Source: Campylobacteraceae bacterium | GTDB lineage: Bacteria > Campylobacterota > Campylobacteria > Campylobacterales > Sulfurovaceae | DNA length: 46,424 bases | Direction of reading: 5' to 3' | Assembly: GCA_027034975.1 (NCBI GenBank) | Contig: JALVWQ010000026.1 | Span: forward strand, 1 to 46,424 | Shown: piece after piece, positions 18,253 to 26,634 of the stretch | How positions within the stretch are numbered: position 1 is the stretch's first letter | How the letters are laid out: every line of letters starts with the position of its first letter | Notes under the pieces: model-generated | Databases searched by the model: none | Told to the model about the DNA's origin: nothing | Seen by the model: the letters and a program-made list of their open reading frames with translations, nothing else | Program-made: the position numbers and the translations under genes

Positions 18253-18427
18253 TATCCTCTCTTTTGATCTTCTCGTTTTAAATAAATATAAATACTTCCA
18301 AAAAATCTTACCTTATATATAATATATCCAAGAAGAAGAGAAATTTCAAAAAAATAGTCCAAATTTTTAAAAAAAATGAAAAAAATTCTAAAAAAGTGCT
18401 AAAAATGTGTTTTTTTAATTTTCTTAT

Positions 18428-18442
18428 TACCATTTTATGGTA
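18428..18442. promoter_or_regulatory. Operator-like palindrome before the pilin gene
   Basis: TACCATTTTATGGTA is a 6-3-6 palindrome that partly overlaps a possible -10 box (TATTAT at 18441-18446), about 36 bases before the pilin start. It lies in a 225-bp very A+T-rich gap (18253-18477) with no other clear feature. It could bind a repressor of the pilin genes. Confidence 0.35.
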
Positions 18443-18477
18443 TTATTTTAATGCAAAAAAAATAACAAAGGAAAAAA

Positions 18478-18930
18478 ATGAGACGTGGTTTTACTATGAT
18501 CGAATTGATCTTCGTGATCGTTATTATAGGTATTTTGGCGGCGGTAGCTATTCCTAAGCTTAGTGCAACTAGAGATGATGCGAAAGCGGTAAAAGTTTAT
18601 CAAAATCTATCTACTTGTATTAATGACATCGGTTCACACTATACTGCAACAGGTATGGAAGTTGTAGGTAATGGAACGGCTGCAGATGGTTCAGATTCTT
18701 ACAAATCTTGTAAGGTTGTTAAAAATGAAGATTGTTTTGTAATAGCCGGAGTAGAAGCAGGAAATGATGCAGATGGAAATATTACAGTAGATTGGGCAGG
18801 TGGAAATAAAAATAAGAGATGGTGTAAGTCTGCTAAAGATGAAGCAGTGAAAAATGCTGATTTTGATCCAAATAATGCCCCTACAGTTCATAGCTTCGGT
18901 GGTTCAAAAGTCGATTTAAATGCTAACTAA
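18478..18930 (+). CDS. Type IV pilin-like / pseudopilin protein
   Basis: 150 residues. The class III prepilin signal MRRG-FTMIELIFVIVIIGIL gives cleavage after Gly4 and Glu at +5 of the mature protein, as processed by PilD-type peptidase. The hydrophobic helix is followed by a globular domain with four cysteines (STCIND, KSCKVV, NEDCFV, KRWCKS) and an end block SFGGSKVDLN. It could be a major pilin, minor pilin or type II secretion pseudopilin; no assembly ATPase, secretin or peptidase gene is in the window. AAAGGAAAAA precedes the ATG. A paralogue follows 36 bases later. Confidence 0.8.
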   Translation: MRRGFTMIELIFVIVIIGILAAVAIPKLSATRDDAKAVKVYQNLSTCINDIGSHYTATGMEVVGNGTAADGSDSYKSCKVVKNEDCFVIAGVEAGNDADGNITVDWAGGNKNKRWCKSAKDEAVKNADFDPNNAPTVHSFGGSKVDLNAN

Positions 18931-18966
18931 TTTCAAGTAGGCTTCTGCCTACTTTAGTTTTAAATA

Positions 18967-19383
18967 ATGAAAAAAGCTTTTACTTTAATTGAATTAATTT
19001 TTGCAATAGTAGTAATAGGTATTTTAGCTTCTGTTGCTATTGTTAAAATTAATGTAACCAGGGTTGATGCAAAAGCAGTAAAAGCAAAAGAAAACTTGAC
19101 TGTGTGTATTACCGATATAGCTTCTATATATACTGCAAAAGGTATCGAAACTACTGGAAAAAATAATGACGCTAGTGATTATTCTAAAGCTTGCAAAATG
19201 GTTCTAAATGATAACTGTTTCATCATTGAACTATCAAACTTTACAGATGGAAATATAACAGTTAAAGATAATAATATTAATAAAAAGTGGTGTGATATTT
19301 CCCATGACTTAGCCCATAAAGAAAATTTGTCTGCCCCTGGAGAAGGTTTATTATTTAGTTTCGGAGGCAGTAAAATAAAATAA
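18967..19383 (+). CDS. Second pilin-like protein, tandem paralogue
   Basis: 138 residues, paralogous to the preceding gene. It shares the N-terminal helix, the DAKAVKxxENL region, the four cysteine positions (TVCITD, KACKMV, NDNCFI, KKWCDI) and the closing SFGGSK block. The prepilin site is KKA-FTLIEL, with Ala instead of Gly before the cleavage point, which some prepilin peptidases accept. It is more A+T-rich than its neighbour. No good ribosome site is visible upstream; it may depend on coupling with the first pilin gene. Confidence 0.78.
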   Translation: MKKAFTLIELIFAIVVIGILASVAIVKINVTRVDAKAVKAKENLTVCITDIASIYTAKGIETTGKNNDASDYSKACKMVLNDNCFIIELSNFTDGNITVKDNNINKKWCDISHDLAHKENLSAPGEGLLFSFGGSKIK

Positions 19384-19576
19384 CAAAATGAAGTTTCAAC
19401 TACTTAAAAACAGATTACAAGATCAATTTTTCAAAGTGATAAAACTGCTTAGAACAACATTCTAAATCTATTCACTTACAACTCCTGTATGAGTTGCAAC
19501 CATACTGTACAAATATAATATCATGAATTAAACTGTAGAACTCTTAACCCATAACCTTACCCTAAAGAAAGGCTTT

Positions 19577-20473
19577 CTATTCTGAAATAGTCTTAATTTC
19601 TTGGAGACTCCCACTAAACTCAATCTGTAATTGCGATCTATTAAAAGTTACTTGCCGTTTCGCTAAGCGGGCTGTATTGGTTGCTATTTTATCTTCAAGT
19701 TCATTTCTACTATAGACACCATCAAGATACTCTAAGACCTCTTTTATCCCTATTGCTCCCATCGATTGTGGTGCTCTTGTGTATTTTTTCTCGAGGTAGG
19801 CAACTTCGTCAATCAAGCCCATTTTAAGCATCTTTTTTGTTCTCAGTTTAATCCGCTCTCGCAAAGCTTCTCTCTCTATTGCAATTTCATATATTGGTAA
19901 ATTTGGCTCTATTGGCTTTGGGGGATTTGCCTTAAAGTATTGGCTTGGTGGCGTGTTTGTTGCAAAATAGATCTCTAATGCCTTCTCGATTCTATAGCGG
20001 TCGCTACTCTTTATACCCTTTGCGTAAGTGCTATCTATACCCTTTAAAAAATCATAAGCAACTTGCAAATTTTGCATAAGCTCTGCCACTTTTGCTTTCG
20101 TTTGGGCTTCTATTTTTGGCAGTTGGCTAATTCCATCGGTTAACATCTTTAGATAGAAGCTACTCCCCCCAACAATAATTAACTTTTTGCCATGCTCTTT
20201 TGCATACGCCTTTGCTCTTTTAAAATATTCTAAGAACTCAATAACACTAAACTTCTCATTAGGGTAGAGCTCATCAATTCCAAAGTGTTTTACCAACTTC
20301 AGCTCTTCACGGCTTGGCTTTGCAGAGGCGATATCTATCTCTTTATAGACAGCTAACGAATCTACTGAGAGAATTACTCCCCCAAGCTTTTGTGCTAACT
20401 CTAAACTTAAATCGCTCTTACCAGAAGCGGTTGGACCAACAATAGCTATAATATCTTTTTCGCTGCTCTTCAT
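19577..20473 (-). CDS. miaA: tRNA dimethylallyltransferase
   Basis: 298 residues, a normal MiaA. It adds the isopentenyl group to A37 of tRNAs reading UNN codons, making the substrate for MiaB, whose gene lies about 3 kb away. The P-loop GPTASGKSDLS is at residues 13-23. SVDSLAVYKEIDIASAKPS and GGSSFYLKML follow, with the C-terminal RLAKRQVTFNR motif. The ATG at 20473 has no ribosome site. TATCAT (20486-20481) ends 7 bases before it, so a leaderless transcript is possible. A small hairpin CAACTC-N6-GAGTTG lies in the gap downstream, near 19490-19508. Confidence 0.94.
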   Translation of the reverse strand: MKSSEKDIIAIVGPTASGKSDLSLELAQKLGGVILSVDSLAVYKEIDIASAKPSREELKLVKHFGIDELYPNEKFSVIEFLEYFKRAKAYAKEHGKKLIIVGGSSFYLKMLTDGISQLPKIEAQTKAKVAELMQNLQVAYDFLKGIDSTYAKGIKSSDRYRIEKALEIYFATNTPPSQYFKANPPKPIEPNLPIYEIAIEREALRERIKLRTKKMLKMGLIDEVAYLEKKYTRAPQSMGAIGIKEVLEYLDGVYSRNELEDKIATNTARLAKRQVTFNRSQLQIEFSGSLQEIKTISE

Positions 20474-20536
20474 GGCTATAATGATACCATAATCTCAAAA
20501 AAGGTAAAATAGCATTTGAAATAATAAGGAGTATAA

Positions 20537-21088
20537 ATGAACCTTTTTGATCCTCATAATAGATTTAACCTTGCAAACTCTATCACCTTTGCAAATGTTG
20601 CATGTGGGGTAATCGCCCTCTACTTTGTAACACAAAAGGAGTTTTTTATAGCAATCATCTTAGCATGGATTGCTGGGGCACTCGATATTGCAGATGGCAA
20701 AGTGGCTCGAAAATATAATCTCTCTACAGAGTTTGGTGTCCAACTCGATAGCTTTGCCGACTTCTTAAGCTTTGTTATTATGCCGGCATTCTTGCTCTTT
20801 TACTCTTTAAATATCCAATCAGGCTTTGCAACCTTTCTTATTGGGTTAATCTTTATCTACTATATTATCAGCGGTTTACGCCGCTTGGTAGAGTTTAACC
20901 TCAAAACAGATGCTGGGAGTGTCGATAAGTTCTTTACAGGCGTTCCAACACCTCTTGGGGCGATCTTACTGTGGGTTCTCTATCTTCTCCATAGCTTTGG
21001 CGTAATCGACTCACCATGGATTATTGCAATTCTCACAGGTATTGTGGCTTGGTCTCTAAACTCTCAAATAAAGATTCCGCACCCATGA
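20537..21088 (+). CDS. pssA: CDP-alcohol phosphatidyltransferase, PssA-like
   Basis: 183 residues, an integral membrane enzyme. The family motif DG-x2-AR-x8-G-x3-D-x3-D is complete, with D53, G54, A57, R58, G67, D71 and D75. PSS-type enzymes make phosphatidylserine from CDP-diacylglycerol and serine, the route to phosphatidylethanolamine. The length and the N-terminal NLANSITFANVACGVIA fit PssA, though phosphatidylglycerophosphate synthase cannot be wholly excluded. AAGGAG lies upstream of ATG 20537. The stop overlaps the ATG of the next gene (ATGA). Confidence 0.82.
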   Translation: MNLFDPHNRFNLANSITFANVACGVIALYFVTQKEFFIAIILAWIAGALDIADGKVARKYNLSTEFGVQLDSFADFLSFVIMPAFLLFYSLNIQSGFATFLIGLIFIYYIISGLRRLVEFNLKTDAGSVDKFFTGVPTPLGAILLWVLYLLHSFGVIDSPWIIAILTGIVAWSLNSQIKIPHP

Positions 21089-21945
21089 GTTTAAAGCAAA
21101 AACTCAAAGATTTTAGCGATTTAGTAGTCTTTGAGCATACCATCTTCTCTTTCCCATTTATCTTTCTTGCTATGGTGGTAGCAGCCCATGGATGGTTTGG
21201 CTGGAAACTCCTCTTTTTAGGAGCCATAGCAGCAATAAGTGCACGAAACTTTGCAATGGGAGTAAACCGCTATTTAGACCGCGATGTTGACGCCCTCAAC
21301 CCACGCACAAAGAATCGCCCCTCTGTAGATGGGAGGGTATCGGTAGAAGAGATGCTTCTCTTTATCGGAGCAAATGCACTTATCTTTATTGTAACAGCAT
21401 ATTTTATCAACTCTCTTGCATTGAAACTCTCGGTACCTATTCTTTTTGTTTTAGGGGTTTATACACTCTTTAAACGCTTTAGTGCTTTAGCACACATTGT
21501 TTTAGGTATCTCTTTAGGGCTTGCACCAATTGCCGGTGCCATAGCAGTACTTGGCGATATTCCAGGATGGGTAGTGCTCTTAAGTATTGGCGTTACCTTT
21601 TGGGTGGCAGGTTTTGACCTTCTCTATAGTCTGCAAGATATCGATTTTGATAGAGAGCATAAACTCCACTCTATCCCTGCAAAGCTTGGAGCACAAAATA
21701 CACTCCATTTAGCTCTGCTTTTCCATATTTCTACAGTTATCTGCTGGTACCTCTTTGCAAAGAGTGCCAACTTACACTTGTTGGCTACACTTGCAGTAGC
21801 TCTTGCAGCCATTATGCTCACATACGAACACTACCTAGTTCGCAAAGATTTTACAAAGATAGATAGAGCTTTCTTTACTGTTAATGGCTACTTGGGTTTT
21901 ATCTTCTTTATTTTAGTAACCTTAGATATTGTATTGTTGGGGTAA
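21085..21945 (+). CDS. mqnP: UbiA-family prenyltransferase, MqnP-like
   Basis: 286 residues with about eight membrane helices. The first prenyl-diphosphate/Mg2+ site is NRYLDRDVDALNPRT (N61, D65, D69) and the second is DLLYSLQDIDFDREH. Campylobacterota make menaquinone by the futalosine route, and the prenylation step there is assigned to MqnP, often annotated as 4-hydroxybenzoate polyprenyltransferase. The MqnP assignment is by family and lineage. The start at 21085 overlaps the pssA-like stop, indicating coupling; the longer frame upstream lies inside that gene. Confidence 0.82.
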   Translation: MSLKQKLKDFSDLVVFEHTIFSFPFIFLAMVVAAHGWFGWKLLFLGAIAAISARNFAMGVNRYLDRDVDALNPRTKNRPSVDGRVSVEEMLLFIGANALIFIVTAYFINSLALKLSVPILFVLGVYTLFKRFSALAHIVLGISLGLAPIAGAIAVLGDIPGWVVLLSIGVTFWVAGFDLLYSLQDIDFDREHKLHSIPAKLGAQNTLHLALLFHISTVICWYLFAKSANLHLLATLAVALAAIMLTYEHYLVRKDFTKIDRAFFTVNGYLGFIFFILVTLDIVLLG

Positions 21946-21949
21946 CTTT

Positions 21950-22678
21950 ATGAAAAAGAGAATCCAAAAGTTCCTAGCCCCAAGAGTCGATAGCTCTTGG
22001 CTGCCACTCCTTAGCGAGGCTCTATTGCAGCTTGACCCTAGCTACTTAGAGTTTGTCTTAGAAGACAATAGCTATATTCCAAACCAAAACAAACTCTTTA
22101 ACGCCTTTAAAACACTCCCTAAAGAGAGAGTCAAATATATCCTCTTTGGGCAAGACCCCTACCCAAGAGAGCAAAGTGCCATAGGATACGCCTTTATCGA
22201 TGGAGCGGTAAAAAGTATCTTTAGTGAAAGTGGACTAAGTAAAGAGGTGAACCGAGCAACAAGCCTAAGAAACTTTATAAAGATGGCTCTCGTTGCAGAT
22301 GGCAGACTCTCCCTTGAAGATACAAGCCAAACAGCAATCGCAACACTCGATAAGAGCGACCTTATCGAGACTATCGAAGAGCTCAAAAGCAACTTCGAAA
22401 AAAAAGGTGTCCTCCTCCTTAATACTGCCCTCCTCTTTACCGATAAAAGAGATTCAAAAAGACACATAAAAGCATGGGAGCCCTTTACGCGTTACCTTTT
22501 GGAAAACCTAGATAACACTATTGAACTCATCCTCTTTGGCAACCACGCAAAAGAGATTATAAAAAAGTTCCAACCAAAACAAAAAAGCACCCTACTACCA
22601 CACCCATACAACACCTCTTTTATCTCTTTAAATGAGAGCCACACACTCTTTGCACCGCTTTCGCTTCTAAAAAAGTAG
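21950..22678 (+). CDS. Uracil-DNA glycosylase-fold protein with altered motifs
   Basis: 242 residues. Family 1 UNG landmarks occur in order: GQDPYP at 67-72 (canonical GQDPYH, catalytic Asp kept as D69), VLLLNTALLF near 154-163, LFGNHAKE near 195 (canonical LWGSHA) and LPHPYNTSF near 217 (canonical HPSPLS). The Tyr/His gate after GQDPY and the minor-groove Ser-Pro loop are changed. It may be a diverged glycosylase with a different lesion range or a non-catalytic DNA binder. The ATG at 21950 is 4 bases after the mqnP-like stop, so it is probably the third gene of that operon. Confidence 0.75.
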   Translation: MKKRIQKFLAPRVDSSWLPLLSEALLQLDPSYLEFVLEDNSYIPNQNKLFNAFKTLPKERVKYILFGQDPYPREQSAIGYAFIDGAVKSIFSESGLSKEVNRATSLRNFIKMALVADGRLSLEDTSQTAIATLDKSDLIETIEELKSNFEKKGVLLLNTALLFTDKRDSKRHIKAWEPFTRYLLENLDNTIELILFGNHAKEIIKKFQPKQKSTLLPHPYNTSFISLNESHTLFAPLSLLKK

Positions 22679-22748
22679 TCCAATTGCATATTTACTACAC
22701 ACAAGAGAGATACTATAGTAATATAAAAAAAATATCAAGGAGAAAAGT

Positions 22749-22826
22749 ATGAAACAGTTAAAGTATCTCGTCGCCGTAGCAGCAATTGCACTTGCCTTTA
22801 CAGGGTGTCTCTCTACAAGTAGTTGA
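22749..22826 (+). CDS. Very small lipoprotein (25 residues to the first stop)
   Basis: AAGGAGAAAAGT precedes an ATG encoding MKQLKYLVAVAAIALAF-TGCLSTSS, a lipoprotein signal with lipobox FTGC, and then a TGA (22824-22826). Reading past the TGA, the same frame stays open for 14 more codons (AAGTPQQTSCSVGH) to a TAG at 22869-22871. It could be a mini-lipoprotein, a gene interrupted by a nonsense mutation, or, less likely, a recoded stop. The strong ribosome site and the signal sequence are the reasons for calling it. It ends next to the convergent recombinase gene. Confidence 0.5.
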   Translation: MKQLKYLVAVAAIALAFTGCLSTSS

Positions 22827-22872
22827 GCAGCAGGAACACCGCAACAGACAAGCTGTAGCGTTGGACACTAGG

Positions 22873-23706
22873 CTACTCATCCCTATTTGCTAGCGGATGA
22901 GCCTTGAGGTAGTTTTGTAGCTTTGTAGAGTTTGTTAATTTTGTATATATTTGTGTAGTTGCCATAGAGCTATGCCCCAAAAGTTCGCTTACATCTGCAA
23001 TTCTTGCTCCATCTTTGAGAAGCTCTGTTGCAAATGAGTGGCGAAGCTGATGAGGTGTTGCTTTTATACCGTGTCTCTTGAATGCTCGCTCTACTCTGTA
23101 GCGTAACTGTGCACTACTAAGAGGCTTCTCCTCTTTCTCAAAAAGGTAGTGTTTTGGTTGCTTAAGAGCAATATACTCCTCTATTAGCACAGAAACATTT
23201 CGCAAAAGGGGTACTTCGCGAGTCTTTGAACCCTTCCCAAAAACTCGTACCCACTTTGTCGATATATCGATTAGTTTTAAAGAGGCAAGTTCGCTAATTC
23301 GTAACCCCAAAGCATAGAGCATCGCAATTATAAGCCGCTCCTCCAAAGAGCACTCTTGCAGTACCTCTATAATCTTCTTATCATCAATAGGTTTTGGGAG
23401 TGTTTTAGGCACTTTTACAGATTGATCGCCATGGAGTTTTACTTTTAAATTATGATGCGTGTTGAGGTACTCGATAAATGAGCGAATAGCACTGAGTCTT
23501 GCTGCAATCGCCTTTTTAGAGTGCTTTGCAAGCATAAGCCGCAAAGGCATAATATTAACTATCGTCACACCATTTTTAGACTCAATTTCGTGAAACTCCA
23601 GAAGTTGATTGAGAGCAATATGGTAACTCCGCAAAGTCTCTTTACTATAGCCTCGCAAATCGCGACAATACTCTAAAAAAGGCTCTACGAAATTTGCTAA
23701 CTCCAT
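22873..23706 (-). CDS. Xer-type tyrosine recombinase
   Basis: 277 residues. An N-terminal SAM-like core-binding domain (about 1-95) is followed by the catalytic domain. The catalytic residues R136 (LGLRISEL), K161 (GKGSKTREVP), H219-x-x-R222 (HQLRHSFAT), H245 (LLGHSSMATTQIY) and Y254 are all present. The size fits XerC/XerD-like enzymes; Campylobacterota usually have one such enzyme (XerH) for chromosome dimer resolution at difH. Its position directly after miaB in a housekeeping operon argues against a phage integrase. I could not identify a dif-like site in the window. Confidence 0.82.
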   Translation of the reverse strand: MELANFVEPFLEYCRDLRGYSKETLRSYHIALNQLLEFHEIESKNGVTIVNIMPLRLMLAKHSKKAIAARLSAIRSFIEYLNTHHNLKVKLHGDQSVKVPKTLPKPIDDKKIIEVLQECSLEERLIIAMLYALGLRISELASLKLIDISTKWVRVFGKGSKTREVPLLRNVSVLIEEYIALKQPKHYLFEKEEKPLSSAQLRYRVERAFKRHGIKATPHQLRHSFATELLKDGARIADVSELLGHSSMATTQIYTKLTNSTKLQNYLKAHPLANRDE

Positions 23707-23709
23707 ACC

Positions 23710-25008
23710 CTAGAGCACTTCTCCATGGAGCACCGTTATATTGGCACTCTTTATTGCTACCTCTTTTATTTCACCTAAAAGCTCTTCGCTCCCTTGCACC
23801 ATTACCAAGCGACCATCATCACTTCTACCTGCAACTTTACCACCCTCTTTAAGCTCTTCAAAGAGTACCGCAACTCGTTTGCCAACTTGGGCATCCATAA
23901 TCTCTTTTTGTATCTCTCTATGGCGGCTTTGGAGGCGTGTAAGTCGTTCAGAAGCAATAGCACTATCAACCTGGTCTGGATACTCTGCTGCAGCTGTATG
24001 AGGTCGCGGCGAATACTTAAACGAAAAGAGTGCATCAAATCGCACCTGCTCTAATACATCCATAGTATCTTCAAAATCTGCATCGCTCTCACCTGGAAAA
24101 CCAACAATAATATCTGTCGAGATAGCAACCTCTGGCACCATTTCGCGAATTTTATTACATCTATCTAAAAACCACTCTTTTGTGTAGCCTCGCTTCATCC
24201 GCTTAAGAAGCTCTGTCGATCCACTCTGCAAAGGTACATGGATCTGCTTACAAATTTTTGGATTATTGGCAAACTCCTCTAAGAATGCATCGTCCATATG
24301 GAGTGGATGTGGGGATGTAAAGCGAATCCGCTCCAACCCCTCTACCTTGCTTACCTCTTGCAGTAGCTCAGTAAAGTTTTGAGCACCATCAACACTCCCA
24401 CTAAAGCGACGCCCATAATTGTTGACATTCTGCCCCAAAAGGGTAACCTCTTTTGCACCGCTTGCTACTGCTTTTTGCACCTCTTGCACAATTAAATTGC
24501 TAGGTATCGAGATCTCTTCGCCTCGCGTTACAGGCACAATACAGAAACTACACTGCTTATCGCAACCAATAGAGATATTCACCATCGCTTTGTAGGGATT
24601 GGAGCGAAACTCTCCAAAGACATAGTTGCTCTCATCATAATCGGTTGCAATCTCTACGGCATGTTTTTTTTCTATAACTTCGGTAATTTTAGAGACATTT
24701 CGAGCCCCTAAAACAAAATCGACATAGGGTGCTCTTTTGATAATATCTTTCCCTAAGTGGCTTGCTGTGCAGCCAGTTACTCCAATCTTTGCACCCTCTT
24801 TACGCTTTTTCTTAAATACCCCAATCTCCGAAAAGAGCTTAGAAACAGGCTTTTCGCGAACCGAACAAGTGTTAATGATAATCAGATCTGCCTCTTCAAG
24901 ATTTTGTGTAAGCGTATAGGGCTCTTTTTTATTCAACTCCGCTATCATATGCTCGCTATCGCGAACATTCATCGCACAACCAAGCGTCTCTATATAAAGT
25001 TTTTTCAT
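23710..25008 (-). CDS. miaB: tRNA-2-methylthio-N6-dimethylallyladenosine synthase
   Basis: 432 residues. MiaB adds a methylthio group to i6A37 of tRNA. The N-terminal UPF0004 domain has cluster cysteines C11, C48 and C80. The radical-SAM motif CDKQCSFC gives C149, C153 and C156. A C-terminal TRAM domain (about 370-432) is present. It lies between the HP0268-like gene upstream and the Xer gene, spaced by 1-3 bases on each side, so the three are one operon. The HP0268-like/miaB neighbourhood with nusA is as known in H. pylori and C. jejuni. Confidence 0.96.
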   Translation of the reverse strand: MKKLYIETLGCAMNVRDSEHMIAELNKKEPYTLTQNLEEADLIIINTCSVREKPVSKLFSEIGVFKKKRKEGAKIGVTGCTASHLGKDIIKRAPYVDFVLGARNVSKITEVIEKKHAVEIATDYDESNYVFGEFRSNPYKAMVNISIGCDKQCSFCIVPVTRGEEISIPSNLIVQEVQKAVASGAKEVTLLGQNVNNYGRRFSGSVDGAQNFTELLQEVSKVEGLERIRFTSPHPLHMDDAFLEEFANNPKICKQIHVPLQSGSTELLKRMKRGYTKEWFLDRCNKIREMVPEVAISTDIIVGFPGESDADFEDTMDVLEQVRFDALFSFKYSPRPHTAAAEYPDQVDSAIASERLTRLQSRHREIQKEIMDAQVGKRVAVLFEELKEGGKVAGRSDDGRLVMVQGSEELLGEIKEVAIKSANITVLHGEVL

Positions 25009-25009
25009 C

Positions 25010-25246
25010 TTAGAGAATATGCACTTCGTAGATATAATCTAACTCTCCAAGCCCAAACTTTACCTCTTTCATATAGACATTATAGCCTTTCTCTTCGAAA
25101 TACTCTTGGAGTGCTATTAAATCTTTATGCTCATTCTCTCTTGCAAAATAGAAAAACTGCTCTTTTTTAAGAGCCTCTTCAATCTGCTCTATCTTTATCT
25201 TTTTTGCTTTTGCATTCAGTGATGGCTTCGCTAACTGTAACTCCAT
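25010..25246 (-). CDS. HP0268-family small protein (putative nuclease)
   Basis: 78 residues. It begins [16 protein letters not shown], has [20 protein letters not shown] in the middle and ends [10 protein letters not shown]. It matches from memory the H. pylori HP0268 protein in length, in the FYFAPTNAHKD-like block and in the C-terminal YELHII-like end. HP0268 has been reported as a nicking endonuclease/ribonuclease. The start at 25246 follows AAAGGGTAGAG; the longer frame upstream runs through the promoter region and is discarded. A TATAAT box on the minus strand lies at 25282-25277. Being next to miaB supports the assignment. Confidence 0.85.
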   Translation of the reverse strand: MELQLAKPSLNAKAKKIKIEQIEEALKKEQFFYFARENEHKDLIALQEYFEEKGYNVYMKEVKFGLGELDYIYEVHIL

Positions 25247-25276
25247 ATCTCTACCCTTTAGCTTTAAATTTTTTGT

Positions 25277-25282
25277 ATTATA
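25277..25282 (-). promoter_or_regulatory. -10 box of the HP0268-like/miaB/xer operon
   Basis: TATAAT on the minus strand, about 31 bases before the start codon of the HP0268-like gene, in the divergent region shared with nusA. For nusA a TATACT at 25363-25368 is the matching candidate. Confidence 0.55.
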
Positions 25283-25444
25283 ACAAAAATTGCTTTTCAA
25301 GCCGATTGTCTTTTGCCTCAAAAAAAGCTTTAGGATAGCTCTAAGCATTTTTTCGATACAATTATACTCTACAAAGACGAGACAATCCCCCACGAAATTA
25401 CTATTGTTAATTAAATCTATTGGTGATTGTATAAAGGTATATAA

Positions 25445-26575
25445 ATGGAAAAAGTCAATACTATTATTGAGGCGATTGCACACGATAAGAATATAACTAT
25501 TGAGAGTGCAAAGAGAGCCTTTAAAGAGGCGTTAATTAACACTGCAAAGAGACTTGAGGGTCAAGAGTGCAAGTTCGAAGTTGTTGATGACACACAAAAT
25601 GATAAGGTTGAGATCTATCGAATATTAAATATTGTTGCAGATGATGACCCACTTTTAGAGGAGCAGCCAGAGGTCTATATAGGACTCTCTGAAGCAAAAG
25701 AGTACGGCGATGTTGAGATAGGAGACCACTTACGATTAGAGTTTGATTTAGAAGAGTATGGGCATACAGGAGCAGCAAATTTCTATAAAGAGTTAGAGTA
25801 TCATCTTCAAAGAAATATAGAGCAAGAGCTCTTTGAGAAGTATAAAAACAAGGTTGGCACAGTTGTTCTTGGTACAGTAACACGCGTAGATGAAGATGAT
25901 AACACCTTTGTAGAGATTGGCGAGCTTCGTGGCCTCTTAACGCAGAGAAACCGCATTAAAGGCGAGCAGTTTAAGGTGGGTGACTCTATAAAAGCTCTCC
26001 TTAAATTTGTAAAAGTAGATCCAAAATTTGGAATGCTCCTAGAACTTACTCGAACTTCGCCTAAATTTTTAGAGGCACTCATGGCAAAAGAGGTTCCAGA
26101 GATCGAAGATGGCGATGTAGAGATTGTATCGAGTGCACGAATTCCAGGTGAGAGAGCAAAGGTTGCCCTTACAACTGACCGAGCAAATATCGACCCTGTT
26201 GGTGCAGCAGTTGGAAGCAATGGTGTAAGAATTAATGCAGTAAGTAACGAATTAAATGGCGAAAATATCGACTGTATCGAGTATTCTCCAATTCCAGAGA
26301 TATATATCTCTCGAGCACTCTCGCCTGCTGTTATTAAAAGCATTCGCATTATAAGCAATAAAGAGGGAGAGAAAAAGGCAATTGCTGATGTTACAAGCGA
26401 TCAAAAGGCAAGAGCAATTGGTAAAAGTGGTATCAATATTCGCCTTGCCTCAATGCTTACAAAGTATGCTATAGAGCTTAACGATATCGAAGGAAGCTCT
26501 GCAACTGCTCAAACAAACGAAGAGCAAGTTACAAAAACTTCTGATACTTCAGCCCTAGAAAGCCTCTTTAAGTAG
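25445..26575 (+). CDS. nusA: Transcription termination/antitermination protein NusA
   Basis: 376 residues, the short NusA form without C-terminal acidic repeats. The N-terminal RNA-polymerase-binding domain (about 1-125) is followed by the S1 domain (about 130-200, VGTVVLGTVTRVDEDDNTFVE) and two KH domains. The first KH domain is around DPVGAAVGSNGVRINAVSNEL and the second around AIGKSGINIRLASML. AAGG precedes the ATG. NusA modulates pausing, termination and antitermination. Standing next to HP0268/miaB on the opposite strand, it matches the C. jejuni arrangement. Confidence 0.95.
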   Translation: MEKVNTIIEAIAHDKNITIESAKRAFKEALINTAKRLEGQECKFEVVDDTQNDKVEIYRILNIVADDDPLLEEQPEVYIGLSEAKEYGDVEIGDHLRLEFDLEEYGHTGAANFYKELEYHLQRNIEQELFEKYKNKVGTVVLGTVTRVDEDDNTFVEIGELRGLLTQRNRIKGEQFKVGDSIKALLKFVKVDPKFGMLLELTRTSPKFLEALMAKEVPEIEDGDVEIVSSARIPGERAKVALTTDRANIDPVGAAVGSNGVRINAVSNELNGENIDCIEYSPIPEIYISRALSPAVIKSIRIISNKEGEKKAIADVTSDQKARAIGKSGINIRLASMLTKYAIELNDIEGSSATAQTNEEQVTKTSDTSALESLFK

Positions 26576-26583
26576 AGAGGCTT
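26560..26583 (+). terminator. Terminator overlapping the nusA stop
   Basis: An 8-bp perfect stem AAGCCTCT/AGAGGCTT with an 8-base loop that contains the nusA stop codon. A second small inverted repeat (GAGCTT at 26585-26590, AAGCTC at 26601-26606) enclosing a T-rich loop follows directly. This separates nusA from the tRNA promoter. Confidence 0.65.
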
Positions 26584-26613
26584 CGAGCTTATATTCTTTT
26601 AAGCTCATCTTGA

Positions 26614-26619
26614 TATAAT
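26614..26619 (+). promoter_or_regulatory. -10 box of the tRNA-Arg gene
   Basis: TATAAT in TTGATATAATTTCGC, 15 bases before the first base of the tRNA, so transcription would start about 8 bases upstream of the mature 5' end. Confidence 0.65.
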
Positions 26620-26634
26620 TTCGCTCTAATTTAT

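Noticed and set aside
19384-19466. 25-codon frame beginning MKFQLLKNRLQ after the second pilin
   Set aside because: No ribosome site, no signal or domain, and it lies in an A+T-rich spacer.
22824-22826. TGA as a selenocysteine codon
   Set aside because: The downstream stem is imperfect and its loop lacks the usual SECIS bases; kept only as a low-priority question.
22873-23706. Tyrosine recombinase as a phage or island integrase
   Set aside because: It lies in an operon with miaB and the HP0268-like gene, no att repeats or foreign genes nearby; the tRNA-Arg gene is 2.9 kb away and intact.
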